Below, piece after piece: positions 42,902 through 50,799 of a stretch of DNA of 64,000 bases. Both the position numbers and the translations under genes were made by a program. How positions within the stretch are numbered: the stretch's first letter is position 1; each line of letters begins with the position of its first letter. Origin of the DNA: UBA1081 sp045535305 (GTDB lineage Bacteria; Bacillota; Clostridia; Oscillospirales; Acutalibacteraceae); assembly GCA_045535305.1 (NCBI GenBank), contig JAZSLJ010000063.1:1-64000 (forward strand), given 5' to 3'. The notes under the pieces were generated by a model. The model worked only from the letters and a program-made list of their open reading frames with translations, did not search any database and was not told where the DNA came from.

Positions 42902-43203
42902 GCACCCGAGAATTCGCCGACTGTTGATAAGGAAGTATTTGTTTCTCGAACAAAATTCCCCGTATTTTTGCCAAAAGCCTCGCAAGGCGGCAGCCTTGCT
43001 GCGTTTTGTGGCTTCAATACAAGTAATTTTTAGTTCTTACGAAACTGCGAAGCACTTTAAAATGCGAAATAATCGTGCAAGAAAAGGCAAAAATCACCGA
43101 TAATGCTGACGCATATCGGTGATTTTTTAACGAATTATTGTGCGGTTAGTTCACATTTTAAAGAAAAACTTCCTTACCAACAGTCGGCGTTAAACTCGGG
43201 TGC
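42902..43203. repeat. 302-bp imperfect long palindrome (MITE-like element or structured RNA)
   Basis: The outer arms, 42902-42936 and 43168-43203, are inverted copies (GCACCCGAG / CTCGGGTGC at the ends, GCCGACTGTTG / CAACAGTCGGC inside, AAGGAAGT / ACTTCCTT). Inner arms 43055-43102 and 43114-43163 pair again (CTTTAAAATG / CATTTTAAAG; AAAAATCACCGATA / TATCGGTGATTTTT). The left arm has ~118 unpaired bases with local hairpins (GCAAGGC-GGCA-GCCTTGC). There is no ORF of note. It makes up most of the 521-base gap. Confidence 0.75.
43089..43127 (+). terminator. Central hairpin of the palindrome, probable terminator
   Basis: A 14-bp stem (AAAAATCACCGATA / TATCGGTGATTTTT) ends in T6. It could terminate the flippase-glycerophosphotransferase transcript, and by symmetry works on either strand. 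Confidence 0.6.
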
Positions 43204-43321
43204 ATATATATTTCGGCTCTGTATAAAAAAACAATAAGAGAAATAATAATTTATCGCAGGAGTTACCGTTGTCATTCAAAAAAAGGTGTTTTTTTACATT
43301 CTTGCACCAAATGTTCACAAA

Positions 43322-43350
43322 TTGACAATAATATATTTTCTGTTTATTAA
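43322..43350 (+). promoter_or_regulatory. Possible promoter of the alpha/beta hydrolase gene
   Basis: TTGACA, a 17-base spacer and TATTAA, about 60 bases before the TTG start. The -35 is perfect, the -10 is weak. The 43204-43321 stretch holds nothing else I recognise. Confidence 0.55.
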
Positions 43351-43411
43351 TATTTATATTGTAATATAAAATTAAACGTCGGATTAATCCAAAAAAAAGG
43401 AGTCGTTCGCA

Positions 43412-44416
43412 TTGAAAAAGAAAATTAACGGAAAAGCCGTTACAATCATTTTAAGTTCATTGTTTGGTGTAGGCATATTGTTATTCACCATATCGCATGC
43501 GGTATATCACCGCTCAGTTATGGCTACTCTTTCCGAAATGGCAATGGTAATAATAGACCGTGATTCTATTTACGAAGAGGGCGAAAAATATGATGCAAAT
43601 ATTCAGCTCCGTTCTGTTGAAAATTTGCAGGATTATACAGTGCCTGACAGTGTTCATCCCCATATTCCCTACTATGACAAGCATGAACACGGTATGCAGG
43701 TTTTCTATTTTAATGAAGAATGTTTTACCGACACTATTCTTATATACATACCCGGCGGTGGCTATCTTAACAATCCGCTGACATTCCATTGGAAAATCAT
43801 TGAAACACTTTCCAAAAAGACAAGCACTCCCGTTCTGATGCCTATTTATCTGAAAGTTCCGAATTACACTTGCGATGAATCTTACGCAGCAATGCTTGAG
43901 TTTTATCTGGATGTTGCATCGAGAGAAAACGTAAAAAGAATCATCCTTGCAGGCGATTCCTCCGGCGGAGGAATGAGTCTGGTGCTGGCACAGTTGCTCA
44001 GGGACAATCATCCCGATGTGCTTCAGCCTGATGATTTGATTCTCATAGCACCCTGGATGGACGTATCTATGGAAAATGAAGAAATCAAAGATTATGAGCC
44101 TGTTGACCCGATGCTGGATATATACGGTGCTGTTGATATCGGAAAAAGATGGGCAGGCAGTCATGATGTGCACGATCCGATAGTAAGCCCCATATACGGA
44201 ACATTTGAAAATCTCGGCGATATTATTCTTTTTATCGGAACAAGAGATATGCTTTACCCCGATATTGCAAAGTTTTCAAAAATGCTTACTGAACAAAATA
44301 TTGAACATACATATGTTGTAAAAGAAGGTCTTGATCATCCTTATCCGCTCTTCCCCATTCCCGAAGCTAAAGAAGCTCAGCAGATGATGATTGATATTAT
44401 CAACAATGAAAACTGA
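43412..44416 (+). CDS. Alpha/beta hydrolase, hormone-sensitive-lipase-like esterase
   Basis: A 334-residue serine hydrolase. One N-terminal transmembrane segment (VTIILSSLFGVGILLFTISH) suggests a membrane-tethered enzyme facing outward. IYIPGGGYLNN is the oxyanion-hole GGG region, LAGDSSGGGMSL carries the nucleophile Ser183, and GLDHPYPLF gives the catalytic His309. The start is TTG behind AAAGGAG. It resembles acetyl/acyl esterases; a role in trimming acyl groups from surface polymers is only a guess from nearby acylation and teichoic genes. Confidence 0.85.
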   Translation: MKKKINGKAVTIILSSLFGVGILLFTISHAVYHRSVMATLSEMAMVIIDRDSIYEEGEKYDANIQLRSVENLQDYTVPDSVHPHIPYYDKHEHGMQVFYFNEECFTDTILIYIPGGGYLNNPLTFHWKIIETLSKKTSTPVLMPIYLKVPNYTCDESYAAMLEFYLDVASRENVKRIILAGDSSGGGMSLVLAQLLRDNHPDVLQPDDLILIAPWMDVSMENEEIKDYEPVDPMLDIYGAVDIGKRWAGSHDVHDPIVSPIYGTFENLGDIILFIGTRDMLYPDIAKFSKMLTEQNIEHTYVVKEGLDHPYPLFPIPEAKEAQQMMIDIINNEN

Positions 44417-44424
44417 CATAAAAC

Positions 44425-44460
44425 GGAGCTGTAAAAACGAAAGTTTTTACAGCTCCTTAT
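44425..44460 (+). terminator. Bidirectional terminator between hydrolase and leuS
   Basis: A perfect 14-bp stem (GGAGCTGTAAAAAC / GTTTTTACAGCTCC) with a GAAA tetraloop is followed by TTATTTTTATT. The leuS stop lies just beyond it on the other strand. Confidence 0.88.
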
Positions 44461-44465
44461 TTTTA

Positions 44466-46871
44466 TTATTTTACAACGATATTTACAAGTTTGCCTTTTA
44501 CATAAAGCTCTTTTACTACCGTTTTGCCTTCCGTAGCGGTGGCTACTTCGGGCTGTTCTTTTGCAGCAGCGATTGCATCTTCTGCTGAAATTTCTGTTGC
44601 AACGTCAATTCTTGTTTTGATTTTGCCGTTGACCTGTACTGCAATCTCAACAGTTGCATCTACACACTTTGCTTCGTCATACTCGGGCCAGCTCTGGTCT
44701 GTTACAGTACCGCCGAAGCCCATTTTCTCCCACATTTCCTCTGTAACATGAGGAGCAAAGGGATTAAGAAGAAGAAGGTATGTTTTAAGCTCTGCGTGAT
44801 TGATTGAGCCTTTTGCATAAATCTGGTTAAGCAGTGTCATAAGAGCCGCAACGGCTGTATTGAACTTCATCTGCTCAATATCCTCGGAAACTTTCTTTAT
44901 TGTCTTGTGCATAGCACTTGAAAGCTCTGCGGAATATTCATTGCCGTCCTTTACAATTTCAAGAAGATTCCATGTTCTGTCAATAAATCTCTTACAGCCT
45001 TTTACGCTGTCTTCGCTCCAGGGAGCTGCCTGCTCGTAATCACCCATAAAGAGTACGTAAGTACGAAGAACGTCTGCACCGAGAGATTCAACAACCTCGT
45101 TGGGGTCGATAACGTTGCCTCTTGATTTACTCATCTTTACGCCGTCGGGGCCAAGAATAAGTCCCTGTGCCGTTCTCTTTGCATAAGGCTCTGCATAAGG
45201 AACTTCGCCTAAATCATAAAGGAATTTATACCAGAATCTTGAATAGATAAGATGTCTTGTTACGTGCTCCATACCGCCGTTGTACCAGTCAACGGGCATC
45301 CAGTATTTGAGCTTTTCGGGGTCTGCAAACGCATTGTCATTCTTGGGATCGATATAACGAAGGAAATACCATGAAGAACCTGCCCACTGAGGCATTGTAT
45401 CGGTTTCTCTCTTTGCATCACCGCCGCACTTGGGACAGGAGCAATTTACATAGCTGTCAATCTTTGCAAGGGGGCTTTCGCCGTCTGAACCGGGTTCAAA
45501 ATTCTCAACCTCGGGCAGACGCAGAGGAAGCTCATCATAAGGAACGGCTACCATACCACACTTGGGACAATGTACAATGGGAATGGGCTCACCCCAATAA
45601 CGCTGACGGTTGAATGCCCAGTCCTTCATCTTGTACTGAACGCCGCCTTCGCCGATGCCTTTTTCTGCAAGATAATCTATCATTTTTGCGATAGAATCCT
45701 TTTTATTTGTAAGACCGTTAAGGAAATCGGAGTTGACCATTTCACCGTCGCCTGCATATGCTTCAACAGAAATGTCGCCGCCCTTGATAACCTCAATAAT
45801 ATCAATACCGAATTTCTTTGCAAAGTCGTAGTCGCGGCTGTCGTGAGCGGGAACTGCCATAATTGCGCCTGTGCCGTAGCCCATCATTACATAGTCGGAT
45901 ATGTAAACGGGGATTTCCTTGCCGGTAACAGGGTTGATTGCTGGAATGCCGTCGGTGCAAACGCCTGTTTTGTCTTTAACAAGCTGTGTTCTTTCAAACT
46001 CTGTTTTCTTGCTGCATTCTTCACGGTAAGCCTTGATAGCATCCATGTTGCCGATTTTATCTGCATACTTATCAATAATGGGATGCTCGGGAGCAATAAC
46101 CATAAATGTAACACCGAAAAGAGTGTCGGGACGGGTTGTGTAAATTTTAAGCTGTTCGTCAATACCCTTGATTGAGAAATTAACGAATGCACCTCTTGAT
46201 TTACCGATCCAGTTAACCTGCTGAAGCTTTATGTTGGGAAGATAATCAACATCATCAAGACCCTGAAGAAGCTTGTCTGCATACTCTGTGATGCGAAGAT
46301 ACCATACGTCCTTTGACTTCTGAACAACGTCGCTGTGGCAGATATCGCACTTACCGCCCTGTGAGTCCTCGTTTGAAAGAACAACCTTACATGAGGGGCA
46401 ATAGTTTACAAGAGTTTTATCACGGAAAGCAAGTCCCTTTTCAAACATTTTAAGGAAAATCCACTGTGTCCACTTGTAGTAATCTTCTTCTGTGGTGTCG
46501 ATAACCTTAGTCCAATCGAATGAAAAACCTACTTTTTTAAGCTGGTCTGTGAATTTTGCAATATTGGTATCTGTAACCTTACGGGGATGGATACCTGTTT
46601 TGATAGCGTAGTTTTCTGTGGGGAGTCCGTATGCGTCAAATCCGATGGGGAAAAGCACGTTATAGCCCTGCAGACGGCGTTTTCTTGAAACAACCTCAAG
46701 ACCACTGTACGCTTTGATATGGCCTACGTGCATACCTGCTCCGCTGGGATACGGAAACTCAACAAGGCAGTAATATTTGGGTTTTGAATAGTCATCGGTT
46801 GCTTCAAAAACCTTTGACTCCTCCCATTTAGCCTGCCACTTTTTTTCAACTGCTGAAAAATCGTAATACAT
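44466..46871 (-). CDS. leuS: Leucyl-tRNA synthetase
   Basis: Charges tRNA-Leu in the cytoplasm. An 801-residue class I synthetase with the HIGH motif as HVGH (48-51), the KMSKS motif in DGVKMSKSRGN near 579, the CP1 editing domain (ARPDT-type TTRPDTLFGVTFMV, GTGAIMAVPAHDSRD), and two zinc-like clusters (CPSCKVVLSNEDSQGGKCDIC; CPKCG pairs). The C-terminal domain ends VKELYVKGKLVNIVVK. It is the last gene of the rdgB-to-leuS run, 31 bases after rsfS. There is no room for a T-box leader there. Confidence 0.97.
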   Translation of the reverse strand: MYYDFSAVEKKWQAKWEESKVFEATDDYSKPKYYCLVEFPYPSGAGMHVGHIKAYSGLEVVSRKRRLQGYNVLFPIGFDAYGLPTENYAIKTGIHPRKVTDTNIAKFTDQLKKVGFSFDWTKVIDTTEEDYYKWTQWIFLKMFEKGLAFRDKTLVNYCPSCKVVLSNEDSQGGKCDICHSDVVQKSKDVWYLRITEYADKLLQGLDDVDYLPNIKLQQVNWIGKSRGAFVNFSIKGIDEQLKIYTTRPDTLFGVTFMVIAPEHPIIDKYADKIGNMDAIKAYREECSKKTEFERTQLVKDKTGVCTDGIPAINPVTGKEIPVYISDYVMMGYGTGAIMAVPAHDSRDYDFAKKFGIDIIEVIKGGDISVEAYAGDGEMVNSDFLNGLTNKKDSIAKMIDYLAEKGIGEGGVQYKMKDWAFNRQRYWGEPIPIVHCPKCGMVAVPYDELPLRLPEVENFEPGSDGESPLAKIDSYVNCSCPKCGGDAKRETDTMPQWAGSSWYFLRYIDPKNDNAFADPEKLKYWMPVDWYNGGMEHVTRHLIYSRFWYKFLYDLGEVPYAEPYAKRTAQGLILGPDGVKMSKSRGNVIDPNEVVESLGADVLRTYVLFMGDYEQAAPWSEDSVKGCKRFIDRTWNLLEIVKDGNEYSAELSSAMHKTIKKVSEDIEQMKFNTAVAALMTLLNQIYAKGSINHAELKTYLLLLNPFAPHVTEEMWEKMGFGGTVTDQSWPEYDEAKCVDATVEIAVQVNGKIKTRIDVATEISAEDAIAAAKEQPEVATATEGKTVVKELYVKGKLVNIVVK

Positions 46872-46902
46872 TTATAAAATCTCCTTACTGAATTATATCA
46901 GA

Positions 46903-47253
46903 TTACTGAATTATATCCGAAATATCCTCAAAAGCTGCATCTTTCCAAAGTCTTTCAAGGCTGTAATAATCTCTGTCGGCGGGAGTGAAAACATGAACCA
47001 CTATATCGCCGTAATCAAGAAGAATCCAACCTGTTGACCTGCCCTCAATGCTTCGGGGAAGAATACCGTCTTCGGCAAGTAATTCTTCAACCTCTTCTGC
47101 CAGGGCTCTTACATGAGTATTTGAAGTACCGTTAGCTATTATAAAATAATCTGCAAGAACTGTCAATTCCGAAATACGGATTAATTTGATATCTTCGGCT
47201 TTTTTATCGTCAAGAATCTTAACTATTTTTCTTGCTGCTTCGTTAGTTACCAT
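46903..47253 (-). CDS. rsfS: Ribosomal silencing factor RsfS
   Basis: A 116-residue protein of the Iojap/RsfS family, which binds ribosomal protein L14 and blocks joining of the subunits when nutrients are scarce. Typical parts: KIVKILDDKKAEDIKLI, ADYFIIANGTSNTHVRALAEEVEE, GWILLDYGDIVVHVFTPADRDYYSLERLW. The start codon shares its A with the yqeK stop (TAATG), so translation is coupled. Confidence 0.95.
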   Translation of the reverse strand: MVTNEAARKIVKILDDKKAEDIKLIRISELTVLADYFIIANGTSNTHVRALAEEVEELLAEDGILPRSIEGRSTGWILLDYGDIVVHVFTPADRDYYSLERLWKDAAFEDISDIIQ

Positions 47254-47837
47254 TATATCAATCCTTTCTGTTTATAATTAATAATTATATCGTTGTATGC
47301 GTCAAGTGTATCGGGATGCACGGGAGCGTGTTTTTCAATAAGCTCCGTGATTGTGAATTCAAGTCCCTCAAGCATCGCTGTTTCAAGGCTGATTTCTGCC
47401 TTATGACGCATTGATTCAACACCGTTGTAGCTTCTGTCCGATGATATAAAATCTGCTGTAAAAAGTATCTTTTCGACAAGTGTCATATCGGCTCTGCCCG
47501 TTGTGTGATACCTTACCGCAGTAACAATTTCTTCATCATCAATATTAAGCTCATTTCTGATATACCCTGCACCTGTTATTGCGTGCCAGAGCTTTTTATT
47601 GTCTTTTTCAAGCTGTGTCATACACAGAGCGTATTTTTCGGCAAAAGCAAAGGTTTCCTCCGCATCGGCTTCCTTTGTAATATCATGCAAAAGACCTGCA
47701 AGATATGCTTTTTCCGCATCATAACCGTATTTTTCGGCAAGATATTTTGCAGACTTTGCAACCTCAAGCGAATGATGCAATCTGTAAGGCGAAAGACGCT
47801 CTTTTAAAATATCAATGTAAAATGTGTAATCATTCAT
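47253..47837 (-). CDS. yqeK: YqeK, HD-domain diadenosine tetraphosphatase
   Basis: A 194-residue HD-domain phosphohydrolase, known in Gram-positives to cut Ap4A symmetrically. Metal-binding residues appear in HHSLEVAKSAKYLAEKYG and LAGLLHDITKE, then HAITGAGYI and VRYHTTGRADMTLVEKILFTADFIS. It starts in an 8-base overlap with nadD and ends one base into rsfS, the standard Firmicutes order nadD-yqeK-rsfS. Confidence 0.94.
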   Translation of the reverse strand: MNDYTFYIDILKERLSPYRLHHSLEVAKSAKYLAEKYGYDAEKAYLAGLLHDITKEADAEETFAFAEKYALCMTQLEKDNKKLWHAITGAGYIRNELNIDDEEIVTAVRYHTTGRADMTLVEKILFTADFISSDRSYNGVESMRHKAEISLETAMLEGLEFTITELIEKHAPVHPDTLDAYNDIIINYKQKGLI

Positions 47838-48423
47838 ATAAATTATGCTCCTTTATATAAGCACTTATACTGCCGTCAAGAAGCTCATCACAGCTTTTGC
47901 GCATACGGATATTTTCGCGAATCTGCGAAGAGCTGACACGAAAGGGCGTTACATCAAAAATCATTACATTACCCTTTTTAAGCACATCGGCAGAATAACG
48001 GAGCATTTCTTCTCTTGTTTTATCGTCCTCTCTTGAAATTGCACAGAGAGTACACATTGAAAGAATATCCTCATATCTGTACCAACGGTCAAATGACAAC
48101 AGCATATCCGACCCCATAAAGAGATACAATTCTGCATCCTTGTACTCATTTTTAATATAATTAAGAGTATCAATGGTATAGCTTTTGCCGCCTCTTTTGA
48201 TTTCGCAATCGGAAACGGTAAATTTTACATCCGAAAACAAAATTTTACACATATTGATGCGGTGAATCGGGTCGATATTGCCGTTATGACTTTTCTGCGG
48301 TGAAATATTTGAGGGGATAACAATAAGCTTGTCTAAACCGAGCCTTGCCGTAAGCTCCTCGGCAAGCATTTTATGCCCCAGATGAGGAGGATTAAAGCTT
48401 CCGCCGTAAACACCTATTTTCAT
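47830..48423 (-). CDS. nadD: Nicotinate-nucleotide adenylyltransferase NadD
   Basis: Makes deamido-NAD from nicotinate mononucleotide and ATP in NAD synthesis. A 197-residue nucleotidyltransferase with GGSFNPPHLGHKML (the GxFxPxHxGH motif) at the N-terminus and VSSSQIREN near the C-terminus, which corresponds to the ISSTxIR signature. It overlaps yhbY by 4 bases (ATGA). Confidence 0.96.
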   Translation of the reverse strand: MKIGVYGGSFNPPHLGHKMLAEELTARLGLDKLIVIPSNISPQKSHNGNIDPIHRINMCKILFSDVKFTVSDCEIKRGGKSYTIDTLNYIKNEYKDAELYLFMGSDMLLSFDRWYRYEDILSMCTLCAISREDDKTREEMLRYSADVLKKGNVMIFDVTPFRVSSSQIRENIRMRKSCDELLDGSISAYIKEHNLYE

Positions 48424-48836
48424 TTTTCTGCTTTTCTTGCCGCCGCCGCTTTACGCTGTGCAGCCATTTTCATAGCCTTCTTTTTGGGAGGCTGAGGTTT
48501 TTCGTAACCGAAACGGTTAATCTTTTTTGCTCTGGTTTTAGGTTTTTTCTTTTTTTCGTCCTTATGAAGCTCGGGATTAAATCTGTAAAGAACAATAACG
48601 CCGCCGATTACCTGAATAACGTCTGCACCTGTCTTTTCTGCGATTTCATCTGCCGCTTCCCTTGCGGTAATGGGAGAGGTTTCAAGCAATACTTTAAGCT
48701 TGATAAGCTCTCTTGTATTGAGCGCACCCTCTACCTGTTCAATAAATGCATCGGAAATTCCGCCCTTACCAAGCTGGAATAAAGGGTCAAGTGAATTTGC
48801 CTTTGCGCGCCATTCGGCTCTTTCTTTTCCTGTCAT
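48420..48836 (-). CDS. yhbY: YhbY-like CRM-domain RNA-binding protein
   Basis: A 138-residue protein. The CRM domain (residues 1-95) has the GxxG loop in FQLGKGGISDAFIEQVEGAL and probably binds pre-ribosomal RNA in 50S assembly. A ~45-residue basic tail rich in Lys/Ala (KKKPKTRAKKINRFG and onward) follows, longer than the ~97-residue E. coli protein. A TTG at 48851 is in frame, but AAAGGA lies inside that extension, so the ATG at 48836 is used. Confidence 0.92.
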   Translation of the reverse strand: MTGKERAEWRAKANSLDPLFQLGKGGISDAFIEQVEGALNTRELIKLKVLLETSPITAREAADEIAEKTGADVIQVIGGVIVLYRFNPELHKDEKKKKPKTRAKKINRFGYEKPQPPKKKAMKMAAQRKAAAARKAEK

Positions 48837-48855
48837 AATAAATCCTTTCAATATA

Positions 48856-49449
48856 TCAATCTAAATATTCTGGTAATTTCTGAGCAAGCAGTCTTAAAGA
48901 ATTGCCTCTGTGGCTGACTGCATCTTTTTCCTCTGCTGTGAACTGAGCAAAGCTCCTCTCCCCTACGTAAAAAATGGGGTCAAAGCCGAATCCGCCCTCG
49001 CCAACAGGCTCAAAACCTATTTTGCCTTCACATTTACCCTCAACACAAAGCTCTCTGCCGTCGGGAAAAATACAGCATACGGAGCTTATGAATCGTGCTG
49101 TTCTTTTTTCTTCGGGAACATCTTTCATTTCATCAAGAAGTGTTGCAATTTTGTGCGAAAAGGGAGTATCGTGTCCGCCTGCATATCTTGCAGAATAAAC
49201 ACCCGGTCTGCCGTCAAGAGCATCAACACAAAGTCCCGAATCGTCTGCAATACAGGGCAAACCCGTTTCTCTGCAACCGCTTTCGGCTTTGATGCGTGCA
49301 TTCTCGGCAAAGGTTGTGCCTGTTTCCTCTGCATCGGTGATTTCCATACCTATATCGGAAGCGATAACCGCATCAATACCCAAAGGCTTTAATATACGGC
49401 TTAATTCATCACGCTTTTTGATATTGTGTGTGGCAATAAGAAATTTCAT
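48856..49449 (-). CDS. rdgB: XTP/dITP diphosphatase (RdgB/HAM1 family)
   Basis: A 197-residue nucleotide pyrophosphatase that removes ITP, dITP and XTP from the pool. It begins FLIATHNIKKRDEL and has AEAGCRETGLPCIADDSG-like residues with ADDSGLCVDALDGRPGVYSARYAG, GFGFDPIFYV and AVSHRGNSLR, all family signatures. It lies 24 bases after ftsY and 19 bases before yhbY. Confidence 0.96.
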   Translation of the reverse strand: MKFLIATHNIKKRDELSRILKPLGIDAVIASDIGMEITDAEETGTTFAENARIKAESGCRETGLPCIADDSGLCVDALDGRPGVYSARYAGGHDTPFSHKIATLLDEMKDVPEEKRTARFISSVCCIFPDGRELCVEGKCEGKIGFEPVGEGGFGFDPIFYVGERSFAQFTAEEKDAVSHRGNSLRLLAQKLPEYLD

Positions 49450-49473
49450 ATTATATCTCCTTTACCGAGTATA

Positions 49474-50766
49474 TTAGAGATAGAATTTATCGAGTGAACC
49501 GTAGAGTGAATCAACTTCGGAGTTTTCACCACTACCGGACGAAGCTGTATCTTCGCCACTTTCTTCGCCTTCGCCTTCGTCGGAGCCGCTTTCCTGTCCC
49601 TGTTCACTGCTCTGAACGCCTGACTGAACTGCTGAGCTATCTCCTTGGGCACATTCTCCCTCGGGAGCATCTTCGCATTGGTTATCCCCGTCTGATACGC
49701 TGCCGTATCCATCATCTTCACTATCTTCCATGAGGCCTTCAAACATTTCTTTGAGTGCTGCTTCAGCTTCGATTCTTTCGCTGATTTCGACTTTTTCAAG
49801 GGGCTGTTCATATACAGGTAACACCTCGTTTTCTTTTTCTTTATAGCTTTCGGGAAGCTCATCAAATAAGCTCTCGGCAAACATTTTGGGATTGAAGGGC
49901 TGTAAGTCGTCAAGACCTTCGCCCACACCTATAAACTTAACGGGAATTTTAAGTTCATTCTTGATTGCAAGGACAACACCGCCTCTTGCAGTACCGTCAA
50001 GCTTTGTAAGCACAATGCCCGTGATTTCGGCAACATTCATAAATTCCCTTGCCTGATTTACTGCATTCTGACCTGTTGTTGCATCAAGTACAAGCAGAAC
50101 CTCACGGTCGGAATAAGGCAATTCCCTATCAATAACTCTGTAAATCTTTTTAAGCTCCTCCATAAGATTTTTCTTATTATGGAGTCTGCCTGCGGTATCG
50201 CAGATAAGTATATCTGCCATTCTTGCCTTGCCCGCCTGTATGGTGTCGTAAATAACTGCGGCGGGGTCTGCGCCCTCGTGATGCTTGATAATGTCAACAT
50301 CTGCACGCTGTGCCCAGATATCAAGCTGGTCTATTGCGGCGGCACGGAATGTATCTGCCGCACCCATAATGACCTTTTTGCCCTGCTCCTTATACATATT
50401 TGCCATTTTGCCGATGGTAGTGGTTTTACCTACACCGTTTACACCTATTACAAGGATTACGGAAGGCTGGGTAACAAGGCCCATATCCTCACCGCCGTCA
50501 AGCATTTCAGCAACGATATTTTTAATTTCATCCTTAACCTGTTTTGTGGATTTAAGCTTTTCTTTTTTTACTCTGTCGCGAAGCTCCTCGGTGATTTCTA
50601 CTGCCGTATGCACACCAACGTCGCTCATAACAAGGATTTCCTCAAGCTCCACAAAAAGATCGTCCTCGAATGAATCAAAGGAATCGAGCATTTCGTCGAT
50701 TGCGCCCGCCATTTTATTTCTTGTCTTTTTAAGACCGAAACTGAACTTTTTAAATAATCCTGCCAT
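49474..50766 (-). CDS. ftsY: Signal recognition particle receptor FtsY with acidic C-terminal tail
   Basis: The membrane receptor for SRP-bound ribosomes. The N domain begins MAGLFKKFSFGLKKTRNK. The GTPase G domain has GVNGVGKTTTIGKMA, DTFRAAAIDQL, DTAGRLHNKKNLM, LTKLDGTARGG and GVGEGLDDLQPF. Most FtsY proteins end about there; this one continues for some 128 acidic, Ser/Gly/Glu-rich residues (for example ESGSDEGEGEESGED) to SLYGSLDKFYL. The usual N-terminal acidic A domain is nearly absent, so acidic charge seems moved to the C-terminus. An upstream ATG at 50784 is in frame, but AAGGAGAAA favours 50766. Confidence 0.95.
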   Translation of the reverse strand: MAGLFKKFSFGLKKTRNKMAGAIDEMLDSFDSFEDDLFVELEEILVMSDVGVHTAVEITEELRDRVKKEKLKSTKQVKDEIKNIVAEMLDGGEDMGLVTQPSVILVIGVNGVGKTTTIGKMANMYKEQGKKVIMGAADTFRAAAIDQLDIWAQRADVDIIKHHEGADPAAVIYDTIQAGKARMADILICDTAGRLHNKKNLMEELKKIYRVIDRELPYSDREVLLVLDATTGQNAVNQAREFMNVAEITGIVLTKLDGTARGGVVLAIKNELKIPVKFIGVGEGLDDLQPFNPKMFAESLFDELPESYKEKENEVLPVYEQPLEKVEISERIEAEAALKEMFEGLMEDSEDDGYGSVSDGDNQCEDAPEGECAQGDSSAVQSGVQSSEQGQESGSDEGEGEESGEDTASSGSGENSEVDSLYGSLDKFYL

Positions 50767-50799
50767 ATATATTTTCTCCTTCAATAAGGTTATTATCTG

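Noticed and set aside
45570..46175. A 201-codon + strand open frame
   Set aside because: It lies opposite the editing domain of leuS, and no start signal is seen.
46872..46902. T-box leader before leuS
   Set aside because: The gap is only 31 bases and shows no stem-antiterminator structure.
49446..49928. A 160-codon - strand frame over the FtsY tail
   Set aside because: It is basic and low-complexity, explained by reading the acidic FtsY tail in another frame. I also considered that the tail itself was a frameshift artefact, but the ftsY frame runs unbroken from the G domain, so I kept it.
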